The notes: generated by a model from the sequence alone, not told the origin. Counted from the first letter of the stretch, positions 6,425 to 15,462 are shown. The stretch is DNA of 45,166 bases from Candidatus Cryptobacteroides avicola (GCA_017695115.1 JADILV010000002.1:1-45166); one strand, 5' to 3'. Translations and numbers: made by a program.

Positions 6425-8284
6425 ATGGCAAGTTATCTGCAGATAGAAAATATATCGAAATCATACGGGCCCAAGGTCCTCTTCGAGCATATAGGGTTCA
6501 ACATAAACGAAGGAGACAAAATCGCGCTCATCGCTCCGAACGGCACAGGAAAGACTTCGCTGATGCGCATCCTTGCAGGGAAAGACAAATCCGACTCCGG
6601 AGGCAGAATCATGTTTCTGAAAGACATCCGGATAGCTTTTCTGGAACAGGAATATGAACATGACCCGCAGAAAAGCATCATGCAGCAGATAATGGAGCAC
6701 AGCAGCGAGTTCACGAAGAATCTGGACCAGGAGCATTACTGGGAATATGAACGGAGGGTGAAAAAGCTGCTTACGAATTTCCGTCTGCCTGATCCGGAAC
6801 AGAAACTCAAAGAACTGTCAGGAGGGGAAATCAAAAGGGTGGCTATCGCCGAGATGCTGGCTACGGAAGCGGATTTCTTCATCATGGACGAACCGACCAA
6901 CCATCTGGACATCGATGCCATAGAATTCCTGGAAAGCTATCTTTCAAGGGCCCGCTGCACACTTCTGATGGTGACGCACGACCGGTATTTCCTGGACCAT
7001 GTATGCGACATGATCATGGAGATGGACCACGGCGCCATATACACATACAAAGGAAACTACGAGAACTATCTGGAAAAAAGGGATGAACGTATAGCGAACC
7101 GCAATGCCGAGACGGACAAGGTCCGCAACATCCTGCGCCGCGAACTGGAGTGGATGCGCAGTACACCGCAGGCACGCACGGGAAAGGCCAGGTACCGCAT
7201 AAATGCTTTCTACGACCTGAAAGACAGGGCATCACAGACATTTGCACAGAAACAGATATCGCTTGCCGAAGTCCAGGGGGCATCACGTCTCGGGACCAAA
7301 ATCATCAACTGCAAGGACGTATCCTTCTACTACGGTGACAAATGTTATCTGGACCATTTCACATACAATTTCCAGAGATACGAGAAAGTCGGCATCGTAG
7401 GGCGCAACGGAGCAGGGAAAAGCACATTCATCAACCTCCTTACCGGAGACTATACCCCGGACATGGTCTGCACGGACCCTATGGAATACCAGGAGATGAC
7501 ACCGGAGCAGCGGGCAGGAAAAGGGCTGCTTACAGGTATCATAGAAAGAGGAGAGTCCCTGAAAATAGGCTACTACCACCAGAGCGGGATTTCCTTCAAT
7601 CCGGAAGACACTGTCCTGGATACCGTGAACGACACCCGGCTGCTCAACCGGTTCCTGTTCCCCCATGACATGCTGAACAACAAGGTCGGCACCCTAAGCG
7701 GAGGCGAAAAACGCCGCCTGTACCTGCTGACGATATTGATGAAACAGCCGAACCTGCTGGTTCTGGACGAACCGACAAACGACCTGGACATCGTAACTCT
7801 CAACATACTGGAAGAATACCTGAAAGAATTCGGAGGCTCGCTCATAATCGTCTCGCATGACAGGCATTTCCTTGACAGGCTTGCAGACCACCTGTTCGTA
7901 TTCTGCGGAGACGGCGTAATCAAAGACTTCATAGGGAGCTACAGCGAATACCGTGCTTTCATAAAAGAGTATGAATCACAGCAGAAAGCCGGGGCCAGGG
8001 CAGAAGAAAAGGCGGCCAGGGCGGCAAGAAACGCTGTCGGGACTGCAGAAAAGAAGCCCTCCCCTGCCAAGAAGAAACTTTCATACAAAGAGCAGAGAGA
8101 GCTGGAACAGTTGGAAAAGGACCTCGGATCACTGGGAGAAGAACGTGCAAGACTGGAAGCGGACCTGAACAGCGGCACTCTCCCCTACGAACAGCTGCAG
8201 AAAGCCTCGCAGCGTATAGGGGAAATCATAGCCGAAACTGAAGCCAAGGAAAACCGGTGGCTTGAGCTTTCTTGCATGGTATAA
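6425..8284 (+). CDS. ABC-F family ATPase (Uup-like, ribosome-associated)
   Basis: This is a soluble ABC-F protein with two ATPase domains and no membrane segments; members act on the ribosome. Domain 1 has Walker A APNGTGKTS (about 37-45), signature LSGGEIKRV and Walker B FFIMDEPTNHLD. Domain 2 has Walker A GRNGAGKST (about 325-333), signature LSGGEKRRL and Walker B LLVLDEPTNDLD. Between them is the interdomain arm (ERIANRNAETDKVRNILRRELEWMRSTPQARTGKAR region), typical of ABC-F. A charged coiled coil occupies about 530-615, as in Uup, which is linked to branched-DNA and ribosome quality functions. The length of 619 residues is usual for Uup. It is monocistronic, preceded by its own -7 box. 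An antibiotic-resistance role is less likely than housekeeping. Confidence 0.93.
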   Translation: MASYLQIENISKSYGPKVLFEHIGFNINEGDKIALIAPNGTGKTSLMRILAGKDKSDSGGRIMFLKDIRIAFLEQEYEHDPQKSIMQQIMEHSSEFTKNLDQEHYWEYERRVKKLLTNFRLPDPEQKLKELSGGEIKRVAIAEMLATEADFFIMDEPTNHLDIDAIEFLESYLSRARCTLLMVTHDRYFLDHVCDMIMEMDHGAIYTYKGNYENYLEKRDERIANRNAETDKVRNILRRELEWMRSTPQARTGKARYRINAFYDLKDRASQTFAQKQISLAEVQGASRLGTKIINCKDVSFYYGDKCYLDHFTYNFQRYEKVGIVGRNGAGKSTFINLLTGDYTPDMVCTDPMEYQEMTPEQRAGKGLLTGIIERGESLKIGYYHQSGISFNPEDTVLDTVNDTRLLNRFLFPHDMLNNKVGTLSGGEKRRLYLLTILMKQPNLLVLDEPTNDLDIVTLNILEEYLKEFGGSLIIVSHDRHFLDRLADHLFVFCGDGVIKDFIGSYSEYRAFIKEYESQQKAGARAEEKAARAARNAVGTAEKKPSPAKKKLSYKEQRELEQLEKDLGSLGEERARLEADLNSGTLPYEQLQKASQRIGEIIAETEAKENRWLELSCMV

Positions 8285-8315
8285 AAGAAGGTGAGTCAAT
8301 TTGACCCACCCTCTT
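8285..8315 (-). terminator. Terminator after the GH38 gene (shared convergent region)
   Basis: AAGAAGGTGAGTCA (8285-8298) and TGACCCACCCTCTT (8302-8315) form a 14-bp stem. Read on the minus strand the two imperfect positions become G-U pairs and the stem is followed by TTTTAT, so it mainly ends leftward transcription from the GH38 gene. Confidence 0.7.
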
Positions 8316-8358
8316 GTTCCATTCCATATTTTACGACAAGTCAGAATCTTCCCGGGTA

Positions 8359-11300
8359 TCAATACACCATGAATTCGTAGACTCTCGCTACATTGCCTTC
8401 GCTCTGGTCAGGCTTTGAAAGGGAAAGTCTGACATAGCGGGCCGTAACAGGCTGCTCAAGAAGACGGTCTGTCTCCAGTTCCGTGTTCTCATACACGGTA
8501 TCTACGGACTTCCATTCCGAATCACCGTCAGCCTTTACCTGCAGACTGTATTCTTCAGCTATATAATCAAGGGCCTCGAACCCGGCATGCATGACATACC
8601 AGCCTTTAATCTCAGTGTCCTTCTGCAGGTCTATGACGATGTATTTCGGTTTTGCACCGCCGATATCGCACCATTTGGTAGCGACATCCCCGTCATAGGC
8701 ATATTCGGCTTTCTCCGAATCATTGACCTGTCCGGTGTATTCCACGACAGGCTTTCCGGAAAGAAGATTCTTCCGCGCCCCTGCCGCCTCGCCGATTTCC
8801 GGCTCCGGAAGACAGACTCCGAGAAGGTCGCATGCAGGTACGGCAAGATTGTTACTGTCGGAAGCCACAGAAGCGGCGAAGACAACTACCTGCGGATTGT
8901 CCGGAAGGACAAGTGTCCCGGCCCCTTCAGGTATGTCAAGACCTATACAGAACATATAGGCATATTCATAAGGAAGGTCGGCATTCTTGATCATACTGTG
9001 CCTGTGAGTCCCCACGTATGCGACCTCCGCCGGTTTGAGATAGCCTTCGGTATGTCCTTCATGGCCCCACTGTCCTACGAATCCGCTGTAATAAGGCACC
9101 ACGGCCTTGTACTCTGTCCCGTCTACATAGAAAGAGCATTCCGTATCACGGGATGTCGAAGCAGCCAGGATATAAAGGCGGTTGTAGCTGCCTGACGGCA
9201 GACTGACAGTATCTTTGCCGCATTTTACGCCGTTTTCCACGGTACCGTCCAGAATCTCAAATTCAATTCCTTTGTATTCAATGGTTTCCGGAAGGAGTTC
9301 GGCAGCGTATGAATTTCCTTTGCCATCGAAGTTGGCATCACTGCGGAACGCATTGTAAGAGGCTGTCCTGACATTGTACGGAAGCTCCACCGGAACGGAT
9401 TCCACTGGCCGGACATTGCCGGAGGCATGGTCTTCAAGCCTTACCAGGAAAGTCTTCATGCCGAACGGACCGATATTGAAATGCAGCTCATTGCCGCGGA
9501 ATGAAGCAGCGCCTTTATATTCCTCATTGCCGTTCAGTTCCTCTGCTCCGGCAATATCGGCGGCAAACTTCACTACCGCATCCTGTGACTCCAGTCCATC
9601 CGTTTCATAGAATCTCACAACATATCCGACCGTATCCTCGGCATGTTTCAGCGCCCTCATCGCCACGCTTCCTCCTGTAACCTGCGCGAACGAGAACGTA
9701 CGTCCGAGACGGCCGTCATGCTTCGGAACGATGAATGCCCTGAGAGGCTGGTTGAGCACTTCTGCTTTTCTCACGATGCCGGCAGAACGGAAGTCGCCTT
9801 CATGACCTGCAATCGAGTATGTGAAAACATGGTGTCCGAGATCCTGCTGTGCCTGATAGGCATAGCCGCCACGGGTGGACGGAGTATGCAGAAGTGTAAG
9901 ACGGAGCATATTGTCTGCAGGCTTGTCCCAACCGTACTTGCTGTCATTCATAATGCTGACGCCATAACTCCCGTCCCTGTCGGTAAGATCGGCCCACTGC
10001 TGGGCATACACTTCGTATGCGGTAAGCACATTGTTTCCGCGTGCCTTCGAGCCTACGCCCAGATCATACACTGCCTCCGGGTTAGAAACGGAAAGAGGGA
10101 ACTCCGCTTTCAGAAGGGCGTCCTCGCTGCGCCAGTCAACCTCATTGCGTATATCGATCCTGTCGCTTTCATCACCTTCATTGAGGACGATATACTGGAC
10201 AAATCGGGAATCACCGTATTTTCTCGACACACGCAGGGCTCCTCTTGCTGGGCCGCACTCGGCAACAGTAATTTCGACACTGTCCGTAACGGATACCGGC
10301 TCCGAGTCTACTGTGGATTTCATGATTTCCCATGCAGGCCAGCTATATGACGGGTTATGCGGGAACAGAGCCAGACGGACAGACTTGCCTTCCTCTACGA
10401 GTTCGCGGCCGCAACGTTTGTCAGTAATGGAGCAGATATCCCCGTTCGCATCGAGCACTACCTTGTACACACTGTTCTCGATGGTATTTCCTGACACTTT
10501 CACTGTCTGGTCTCCGGCAGCGGGCCTGCCGCCTTTTCTCACTTCATAAACTGCATATCCCACTGCAGGGACCGACGCCTTGAAGGCAAGTCTGGTGAGA
10601 CCGTCTTCCCCGGATGAAAGGACATTGCATGCAACGGCCTTTCCATTGGCATCATAGACAGACACTTTCCTCCCTGCAAAAGGAACGGAAACCTCTACTA
10701 TGTCCGATACGGGAAATCCAGCCGCATTGTAGATGACTACAGGAGTACCTTTTACATCAGTGTCCAGCTCCATCGAAACCGCACCCACTGATGAAGTCAG
10801 CACTTCCGCGAACTGCTTGAGGGAAATAAGCTCGTCATTCCACGAGAACTCGTATGCCCGCGGTATGCTGGTACCTGTAAGATCGTCATGGAACTGATGC
10901 CAGATAACACGCTTCCAGGCCTCAGTAAGGAATTCCAGCGGATATTCCGCTGTCCCGAGCCAGTCGGCGGCTACGGCATTCCTTTCTGCGGCATCAGCCA
11001 GCATCTCGTTCTTGCGGTTATACAGCTTCATGGCTGCCTGCGAAGTATAGCAGCCTGTTCCGTGGACATCCATCAGCAGCTCGTCTTTCCATAAAGGAAG
11101 TTCAGGATGGTCCGAAAAAGGAAGGTAATCCTTATACAGCCTGTCACTTTCAGCGCTTATTATCCTTACAGGACCGTCACCTTCAAGACCCAGCTCCAAT
11201 GCACGGACAGACTCGATTGTCGGAGAACCGCCTGTATCACCTGTCCCGTAGTAATGGTATACGGTACGTATAGGGGACTTTTCCGCATATCTGACAAGGT

Positions 11301-11970
11301 TCCTGTTATGGCTGAGATCTTCGTAGCGCCACCTGGACGTATAGTTGTGCGCATCGGCCACAAGCATGATTTCAGAGCCGTCCACACCCTGCCACAGGCC
11401 TATTTCGAAAGGTATCTTGCTGTCTCCGTAGAAAGGGTTGTTCCTCCACTGGAGCTTCTGGGTAGAGAAGCCTATCAGTCCGGAATGGGCAGCCACCGTG
11501 GGGAGGGTCCAACCGAAGCCGAAGCAGTCCGGGAGGAAAATGTCGGTTCCCTGCACACCGAATTCCTCTTTATAGAAATGCTGGCCGTAAAGGATGTTCC
11601 TGGTAAATGATTCCGGGGAAGGGATGTTGGTATCGGTTGCATCCCATGTACTTCCCGTGACATGCCACCTGCCTGATGCGATGTACTTCTTTACCAGATC
11701 GTATTTTTCCGGAAAATATTCTTTCATCCAGGCATACTTGATGCCTCCCTCGAAATTGAAGATGTAGTCCGGGTACTTTTCCAGAAGGAAAAGGTTGCGG
11801 TCCATGGTCTTCGGAATATATTCGCTGATAGACCTCTGGACATCCCAGTTCCACTGGGAATCGAAATGCGCGTTGGAAACAAGGTAGGCCTTGTATTCCG
11901 TCTTTTCCTGGGAAAAGCAGGCCGATGCCCACAGGAAAAGAAGTGAGGAAAAAGTTAAAATCCGTTTCAT
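8359..11970 (-). CDS. GH38 alpha-mannosidase with C-terminal F5/8 type C (CBM32-like) domain
   Basis: This is a large exported alpha-mannosidase (1203 residues from ATG 11970). After a signal peptide (MKRILTFSSLLFLWASACFSQ; the Cys at 18 might be a weak lipobox) comes the GH38 catalytic domain. It shows the zinc-binding HFD (35-37), the nucleophile Asp148 in LPDCFGFGW, and the HQFHDDLTGTS motif. Next are the GH38 middle and beta-sandwich domains. The last 130 or so residues resemble a discoidin/F5/8-type carbohydrate-binding domain (AEYAYDGDVATKW and ARYVRLSLS). The frame is open further upstream, but that would run into the maturase gene. It lies 32 bases downstream of the radical SAM gene and is probably cotranscribed with it. 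The likely substrates are host N-glycans or other mannosides. Confidence 0.93.
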   Translation of the reverse strand: MKRILTFSSLLFLWASACFSQEKTEYKAYLVSNAHFDSQWNWDVQRSISEYIPKTMDRNLFLLEKYPDYIFNFEGGIKYAWMKEYFPEKYDLVKKYIASGRWHVTGSTWDATDTNIPSPESFTRNILYGQHFYKEEFGVQGTDIFLPDCFGFGWTLPTVAAHSGLIGFSTQKLQWRNNPFYGDSKIPFEIGLWQGVDGSEIMLVADAHNYTSRWRYEDLSHNRNLVRYAEKSPIRTVYHYYGTGDTGGSPTIESVRALELGLEGDGPVRIISAESDRLYKDYLPFSDHPELPLWKDELLMDVHGTGCYTSQAAMKLYNRKNEMLADAAERNAVAADWLGTAEYPLEFLTEAWKRVIWHQFHDDLTGTSIPRAYEFSWNDELISLKQFAEVLTSSVGAVSMELDTDVKGTPVVIYNAAGFPVSDIVEVSVPFAGRKVSVYDANGKAVACNVLSSGEDGLTRLAFKASVPAVGYAVYEVRKGGRPAAGDQTVKVSGNTIENSVYKVVLDANGDICSITDKRCGRELVEEGKSVRLALFPHNPSYSWPAWEIMKSTVDSEPVSVTDSVEITVAECGPARGALRVSRKYGDSRFVQYIVLNEGDESDRIDIRNEVDWRSEDALLKAEFPLSVSNPEAVYDLGVGSKARGNNVLTAYEVYAQQWADLTDRDGSYGVSIMNDSKYGWDKPADNMLRLTLLHTPSTRGGYAYQAQQDLGHHVFTYSIAGHEGDFRSAGIVRKAEVLNQPLRAFIVPKHDGRLGRTFSFAQVTGGSVAMRALKHAEDTVGYVVRFYETDGLESQDAVVKFAADIAGAEELNGNEEYKGAASFRGNELHFNIGPFGMKTFLVRLEDHASGNVRPVESVPVELPYNVRTASYNAFRSDANFDGKGNSYAAELLPETIEYKGIEFEILDGTVENGVKCGKDTVSLPSGSYNRLYILAASTSRDTECSFYVDGTEYKAVVPYYSGFVGQWGHEGHTEGYLKPAEVAYVGTHRHSMIKNADLPYEYAYMFCIGLDIPEGAGTLVLPDNPQVVVFAASVASDSNNLAVPACDLLGVCLPEPEIGEAAGARKNLLSGKPVVEYTGQVNDSEKAEYAYDGDVATKWCDIGGAKPKYIVIDLQKDTEIKGWYVMHAGFEALDYIAEEYSLQVKADGDSEWKSVDTVYENTELETDRLLEQPVTARYVRLSLSKPDQSEGNVARVYEFMVY

Positions 11971-11974
11971 TGTT

Positions 11975-11988
11975 ACAATTATAATTGT
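11975..11988. repeat. 14-bp perfect palindrome just before the GH38 start
   Basis: ACAATTATAATTGT reads the same on both strands and lies four bases upstream of the GH38 start codon, in the 32-base gap after the maturase gene. AT-rich palindromes arise easily by chance; an operator or an mRNA structure is possible. Confidence 0.35.
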
Positions 11989-12002
11989 TGTCAGTTGTAG
12001 TT

Positions 12003-13292
12003 TCAATGGGCTTTTTTCAGCCTTGCCCACGGTATGACTCCGGCCGGAGCCTGCTTGTTCATCAACAGTTCCTTCATCTTGTCCATATAGGGAGCCACAT
12101 GCGAATAGAACATGTAATATCCGTCGCACAAGGTATTCAGGCCGGTCTCGCCGGACTCTGTCCTGTTGAACCTGTGTTTCGGACATTCACCGTGGCAGGC
12201 AAAGAAGTATTTGCACTTCATACATTTGTATGGAAGCCCGTTCCTTTTCTCTATCCCGAATTTCACCTGCTTGTCGGAGGACATCATCTCCCTCAGGTCC
12301 TTTTCGTAGATATTGCCCAAAAGGTATTCCGGGTAGACAAAGTGGTCGCACGGGTACAGATCCCCGTTGTGCTCTATGACGGTATTGCCGCCGCAGGTCT
12401 CGGCATATACGCATGTTCCGGGCTGCTCGCCGCACCAGCATGCAAGAGTGGAATCGAACAGGTTCACGAACCACTGTCCGACGTCATTCCTGACCCACCA
12501 GTCGAAAATGTCGCACATGAACCTGCCGTATGCCATAGACCCGACCGACCATGGGGATATCACGGCACCTTCCTCGGAAGGATTCACGATATGGGGCCTC
12601 GCCCCCTTGTCGGGCCTGCCGTTCGGAAGAAGCGGATATTTTATATGCTCGACTACCGGCATAAACTGCATATATTTGGTACCCAAAGACTTGAGAAACT
12701 GATAGACCTCCAGTCCGCGACCTTCCGAAGCCTTGTTTATGGTAGACATCGTATTGTATTCGACTCCGGTACGGTAAAGGATGGAAAGCCCGCGCATCAC
12801 TTTGTCGAAAGTCGGGGCGCCGCCCTTGTCCTTGCGGAACCTGTCATGTATATCCTGAGGCCCGTCTATGGAAATCCCTATCAGAAAATCGTGCTGTCTG
12901 AAAAATGAAGCCCACTCCTGGGTGATGAGGGTCCCGTTTGTCTGCAGGGTGTTGTGGATTATTTTACCTGCGGCATATTTCTGCTCGAACTCGACCGCTT
13001 TCCTGTAGAAATCAAGGCCCAGGACCAAAGGTTCGCCTCCGTGCCAGTTGAAGGTGACTTCAGGCACATCGTTGGCCGCGATGTACTCCCTGACAAGAGT
13101 CTCCAGCATGTCAAGGCTCATCTTCGGCTCACGACCTCCGTAAATGTCAGACTTGTCAAGATAATAACAGTAATGACAGTCGAGGTTGCACAGGGAGCCT
13201 GCCGGCTTTATCATGATATTGAACGCCGTAGGGCCGGAAATCCTGACGGCGTCACTCAATGTAATGGTATCCTTGTAACTGTTGTTGGGCAT
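12003..13292 (-). CDS. Radical SAM anaerobic sulfatase-maturating enzyme (anSME family, SPASM domain)
   Basis: Enzymes of this family oxidise a Cys or Ser in sulfatases to formylglycine without oxygen. The 429-residue product has the radical SAM cluster motif CNLDCHYC inside IKPAGSLCNLDCHYCYYLDK, the typical anSME opening. It also has NWHGGEPLVLG (SAM-binding GGE), and a SPASM domain with conserved cysteines for two more iron-sulfur clusters (CWCGEQPGTC, ETCGGNTVIEHNGDLYPCDHF, KCMKCKYFFACHGECPKHRF, LCDGYY). The frame is open to an ATG at 13370, but a -7-like box (13328-13321) falls inside that extension, so I prefer ATG 13292. No sulfatase gene lies in the window; its partner is in GH38 context. 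A related peptide-modifying role is less likely. Confidence 0.9.
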   Translation of the reverse strand: MPNNSYKDTITLSDAVRISGPTAFNIMIKPAGSLCNLDCHYCYYLDKSDIYGGREPKMSLDMLETLVREYIAANDVPEVTFNWHGGEPLVLGLDFYRKAVEFEQKYAAGKIIHNTLQTNGTLITQEWASFFRQHDFLIGISIDGPQDIHDRFRKDKGGAPTFDKVMRGLSILYRTGVEYNTMSTINKASEGRGLEVYQFLKSLGTKYMQFMPVVEHIKYPLLPNGRPDKGARPHIVNPSEEGAVISPWSVGSMAYGRFMCDIFDWWVRNDVGQWFVNLFDSTLACWCGEQPGTCVYAETCGGNTVIEHNGDLYPCDHFVYPEYLLGNIYEKDLREMMSSDKQVKFGIEKRNGLPYKCMKCKYFFACHGECPKHRFNRTESGETGLNTLCDGYYMFYSHVAPYMDKMKELLMNKQAPAGVIPWARLKKAH

Positions 13293-13320
13293 ATCGGTGT
13301 CCGGTTTGAATTTCGGCCGA

Positions 13321-13328
13321 TAAAGATA
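13321..13328 (-). promoter_or_regulatory. -7-like element for the maturase/GH38 unit
   Basis: On the minus strand TATCTTTA matches TAnnTTTG at all but the last base and lies 28 bases before the ATG at 13292. No clear -33 element was found. Confidence 0.35.
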
Positions 13329-13407
13329 GAAAATTAATTTCTGATTTTCGAAGGAATCCAGTCTGTCCACAGCAGCAAAACATCACAGGATTCCAGGGCT
13401 GCATGAC

Positions 13408-13437
13408 AAAAAAAAGACAGGCTATTCCAGCCTGTCT
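13408..13437 (-). terminator. Strong terminator of RNase G, overlapping its stop codon
   Basis: On the minus strand AGACAGGCT pairs perfectly with AGCCTGTCT (9 bp, 5-base loop) and is followed by eight T. The 5' arm is coding sequence and the TAG stop of rng falls within the hairpin. Confidence 0.92.
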
Positions 13438-14984
13438 CCTTTCTCGGTGAAAAATTCATTCTGCAGGACGGTGAAGTCTGTCACTTCTACTACCTTCAGT
13501 TTGCATTTGTACTTCTTTTTCCATTTGCGGACTATGGAGCTGAACCCCCTTGTCAGATATGCCCCGAGTATCGGGTTCACTTTCAGGATAAATGAATTCA
13601 CTCCCTTTTCCGACACGTAATATGAAAGCTTGCGTTCTATCGCCTCGTCAATCACTACACTTGAAGAAATCTTCCCTGTCCCGTGGCATACCGGACATAC
13701 TTCCGTAGTGTTGATCTCGATTGCCGGGCGCACTCTCTGGCGGGTTATCTGCATCAGGCCGAACTTTGTCAGAGGAAGCACATTATGTTTGGCCCTGTCG
13801 CTCTGCATAAGTTCCTGCATATAATGGAAGAGCAGATTCTTGTGCTCGCTGGACTCCATGTCGATGAAATCCACAATCACGATGCCGCCCATATCCCTCA
13901 ACCGGAGCTGTCTTGCAATCTCTTCGGCGGCATAGCAGTTGACATCGTAAGTGTTCTGCTCCTGCTCCTTGTTCTTTGACCGGATGCCGCTGTTGACATC
14001 GATTACATGGAGAGCTTCCGTATGCTCTATAACCAGATATGCACCCTGTTTTATCGGGACTACCTTTCCAAAAGAACTCTTTATCTGCCGGGTGACTTCG
14101 AAATGGTCGAAGATCGGCGTATTTTCCTTGTACAGTTTCACTATCTTCTCCTGCTCCGGAGAGATCAGCGATATGTACTTGCGGGTCTCCTCATATATGG
14201 ACTCGTTATTGACATAGATATTCGAGAAAGAGTCGTTAAGAAGATCCCTGAGAATAGTGGTAGTCTTGCTGTATTCAGTGAAGAGCAGCTGTACGGACTT
14301 GGACTTGGCGACCTTGTCCCATGAACTCTCCCACTTGTCTATCAGCGACATGATTTCCGCATCAAGGACAGCGGCATTCTTTCCTTCCGCCGCAGTACGG
14401 ATAATAGCCCCGTAATTCTTAGGCAATATGTTCTTTACAAGCGCTTCAAGTCTCCTTTTCTCTTCCTTGGAAGTGATCTTCTGGGAGACACTGACCTTTT
14501 CCGCAAAAGGCAGAAGCACCACGTTACGTCCTGCCAATGAAATCTCTGCAGTCAGTCTTGACCCTTTAGTGGAGATAGGCTCCTTGACGATCTGCACTAT
14601 CATCATCTGTCCAGGGGTGAGGACGTTCTCTATCTTGCCCTCTTTCTCAAGCACCGGACCTATCTTGATGTGGGAATAGATTCCCTTTTTGTCCGAATTC
14701 TGGTTCAGTCTCTTGACGAACTCGTCGAATGCATTGAAATACAGCCCCAGATCCAGGTAGTGTACGAAAGCCTCTTTCTCATCCCCTATATCCACAAAGG
14801 CAGCATTGAGGGCCGGGAGAAGTTTCTTCACTTTGCCCAGGTACACATCCCCCACAGAAAAACTGTGGCCCTTGCTGGACTCCTTGTTCAGTTCGATAAG
14901 CCTGTGGTTTTCCATCAGGGCTATCGACACTTCAGTAGGATTTACATCTACAATAAGATCTTTAACAGATTCATCCATTGACAT
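13422..14984 (-). CDS. rng: Ribonuclease E/G family endoribonuclease
   Basis: This single-strand-specific endoribonuclease functions in rRNA maturation and mRNA decay. The 520 residues match RNase G in length, with no RNase E-type scaffold tail. An S1 RNA-binding domain occupies about 40-120 (VGDVYLGKVKKLLPALNAAFVDIG). The catalytic domain has the two metal-binding motifs VIDVNSG and GGIVIVDFIDM, and near the C-terminus the zinc-link CPVCHGTG that joins subunits. The first ATG is 14984, with another two codons later. It is the last gene of the leftward cluster HU, mS38-like, rng, but a terminator (14998-15036) stands directly before it, so its expression may be partly separate. Confidence 0.95.
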   Translation of the reverse strand: MSMDESVKDLIVDVNPTEVSIALMENHRLIELNKESSKGHSFSVGDVYLGKVKKLLPALNAAFVDIGDEKEAFVHYLDLGLYFNAFDEFVKRLNQNSDKKGIYSHIKIGPVLEKEGKIENVLTPGQMMIVQIVKEPISTKGSRLTAEISLAGRNVVLLPFAEKVSVSQKITSKEEKRRLEALVKNILPKNYGAIIRTAAEGKNAAVLDAEIMSLIDKWESSWDKVAKSKSVQLLFTEYSKTTTILRDLLNDSFSNIYVNNESIYEETRKYISLISPEQEKIVKLYKENTPIFDHFEVTRQIKSSFGKVVPIKQGAYLVIEHTEALHVIDVNSGIRSKNKEQEQNTYDVNCYAAEEIARQLRLRDMGGIVIVDFIDMESSEHKNLLFHYMQELMQSDRAKHNVLPLTKFGLMQITRQRVRPAIEINTTEVCPVCHGTGKISSSVVIDEAIERKLSYYVSEKGVNSFILKVNPILGAYLTRGFSSIVRKWKKKYKCKLKVVEVTDFTVLQNEFFTEKGDRLE

Positions 14985-14997
14985 CTTGTCATTTAAA

Positions 14998-15036
14998 GCA
15001 AAAAAGAGGTTGCCCTAAAAGTTCGGACAGCCTCTT
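14998..15036 (-). terminator. Terminator between the mS38-like gene and rng
   Basis: On the minus strand AAGAGGCTGTCC pairs with GGGCAACCTCTT (12 positions, one mismatch, one G-U), with a 9-base loop, followed by TTTTTTGC. It lies only 14 bases upstream of the rng start, so it may act as an attenuator for rng. Confidence 0.75.
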
Positions 15037-15071
15037 CAATTCAGCAACTGCTAAAATGGCAGACCGAGAGA

Positions 15072-15164
15072 CTACTTTCTCTTCTTGTGTCTGTTCTTGC
15101 GCAAACGTTTTTTACGTTTGTGCGTCGCCATCTTATGTCTCTTTCTTTTCTTACCGCTTGGCAT
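15072..15164 (-). CDS. Small basic ribosomal protein, mS38/AURKAIP1/COX24-like (30 residues)
   Basis: The product begins MPSGKKRKRHKMATHKRKK and ends with KNRHKKRK; more than half of its residues are Lys or Arg. It matches the short COX24/AURKAIP1 C-terminal domain (DUF1713), whose eukaryotic member is mitochondrial ribosomal protein mS38; Bacteroidetes carry it as a 30-40 residue protein. It probably binds rRNA in the small subunit. It lies 22 bases after the HU gene on the same strand and is followed by a terminator. It is easily missed by gene finders because of its size. The family assignment is from memory of the sequence pattern. Confidence 0.85.
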   Translation of the reverse strand: MPSGKKRKRHKMATHKRKKRLRKNRHKKRK

Positions 15165-15186
15165 AGTATTAAATTTTTAAAAACAA

Positions 15187-15462
15187 TTATTTTTTAATCT
15201 CGTTCACGAATACCTTAGCCGGTTTGAAAGCGGGGATATCATGAGCAGGGATAGTCATAGTCGTACTTCTTGTAATATTCCTGGCTGTCTTTTCAGCCCT
15301 GTGCTTGATGATAAAGCTACCAAACCCTCTGAGAAACACAGGATTGCCCTTTGCAAGGGAACCCTTCACAGAATCCATGAAAGCCTCAATGACAGACTGG
15401 ACTGCAATCTTCTCGATCCCTGTAGCCTTTGCAACTTCGTTTACAATTTCTGCCTTAGTCAT
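15187..15462 (-). CDS. HU/IHF family DNA-binding protein
   Basis: This is a 91-residue histone-like nucleoid protein that bends DNA as a dimer. The N-terminal helices (MTKAEIVNEVAKATGIEK, VQSVIEAFMDSVKGSLAKGNPVFLRGFGSF) and the DNA-binding arm region match the family, with IPAHDIPAFKPAKVFVNEIK at the end as in HU. In place of the usual arm RNPxTG it has ARNITRSTTMTIPAHD, so the arm-tip proline position differs. It is the first gene of the HU, mS38-like, rng cluster, driven by a clear promoter at 15508-15538. Confidence 0.95.
   Translation of the reverse strand: MTKAEIVNEVAKATGIEKIAVQSVIEAFMDSVKGSLAKGNPVFLRGFGSFIIKHRAEKTARNITRSTTMTIPAHDIPAFKPAKVFVNEIKK

Noticed and set aside
9643..10350. Plus-strand frames inside the GH38 gene
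   Set aside because: They overlap conserved GH38 sequence and have no upstream promoter or motif.
11971..12186. N-terminal extension of the GH38 protein by 72 residues
   Set aside because: It would read through the end of the maturase gene in another frame and place the signal peptide in the middle of the protein.
11985..12908. A 307-codon plus-strand frame opposite the sulfatase-maturase
   Set aside because: The opposite strand encodes all the cysteine motifs of the maturase; the plus frame has no family features.
13293..13370. Longer start of the sulfatase-maturase at 13370
   Set aside because: The -7-like box lies inside this part and the added residues look unlike the family; it is not fully excluded.
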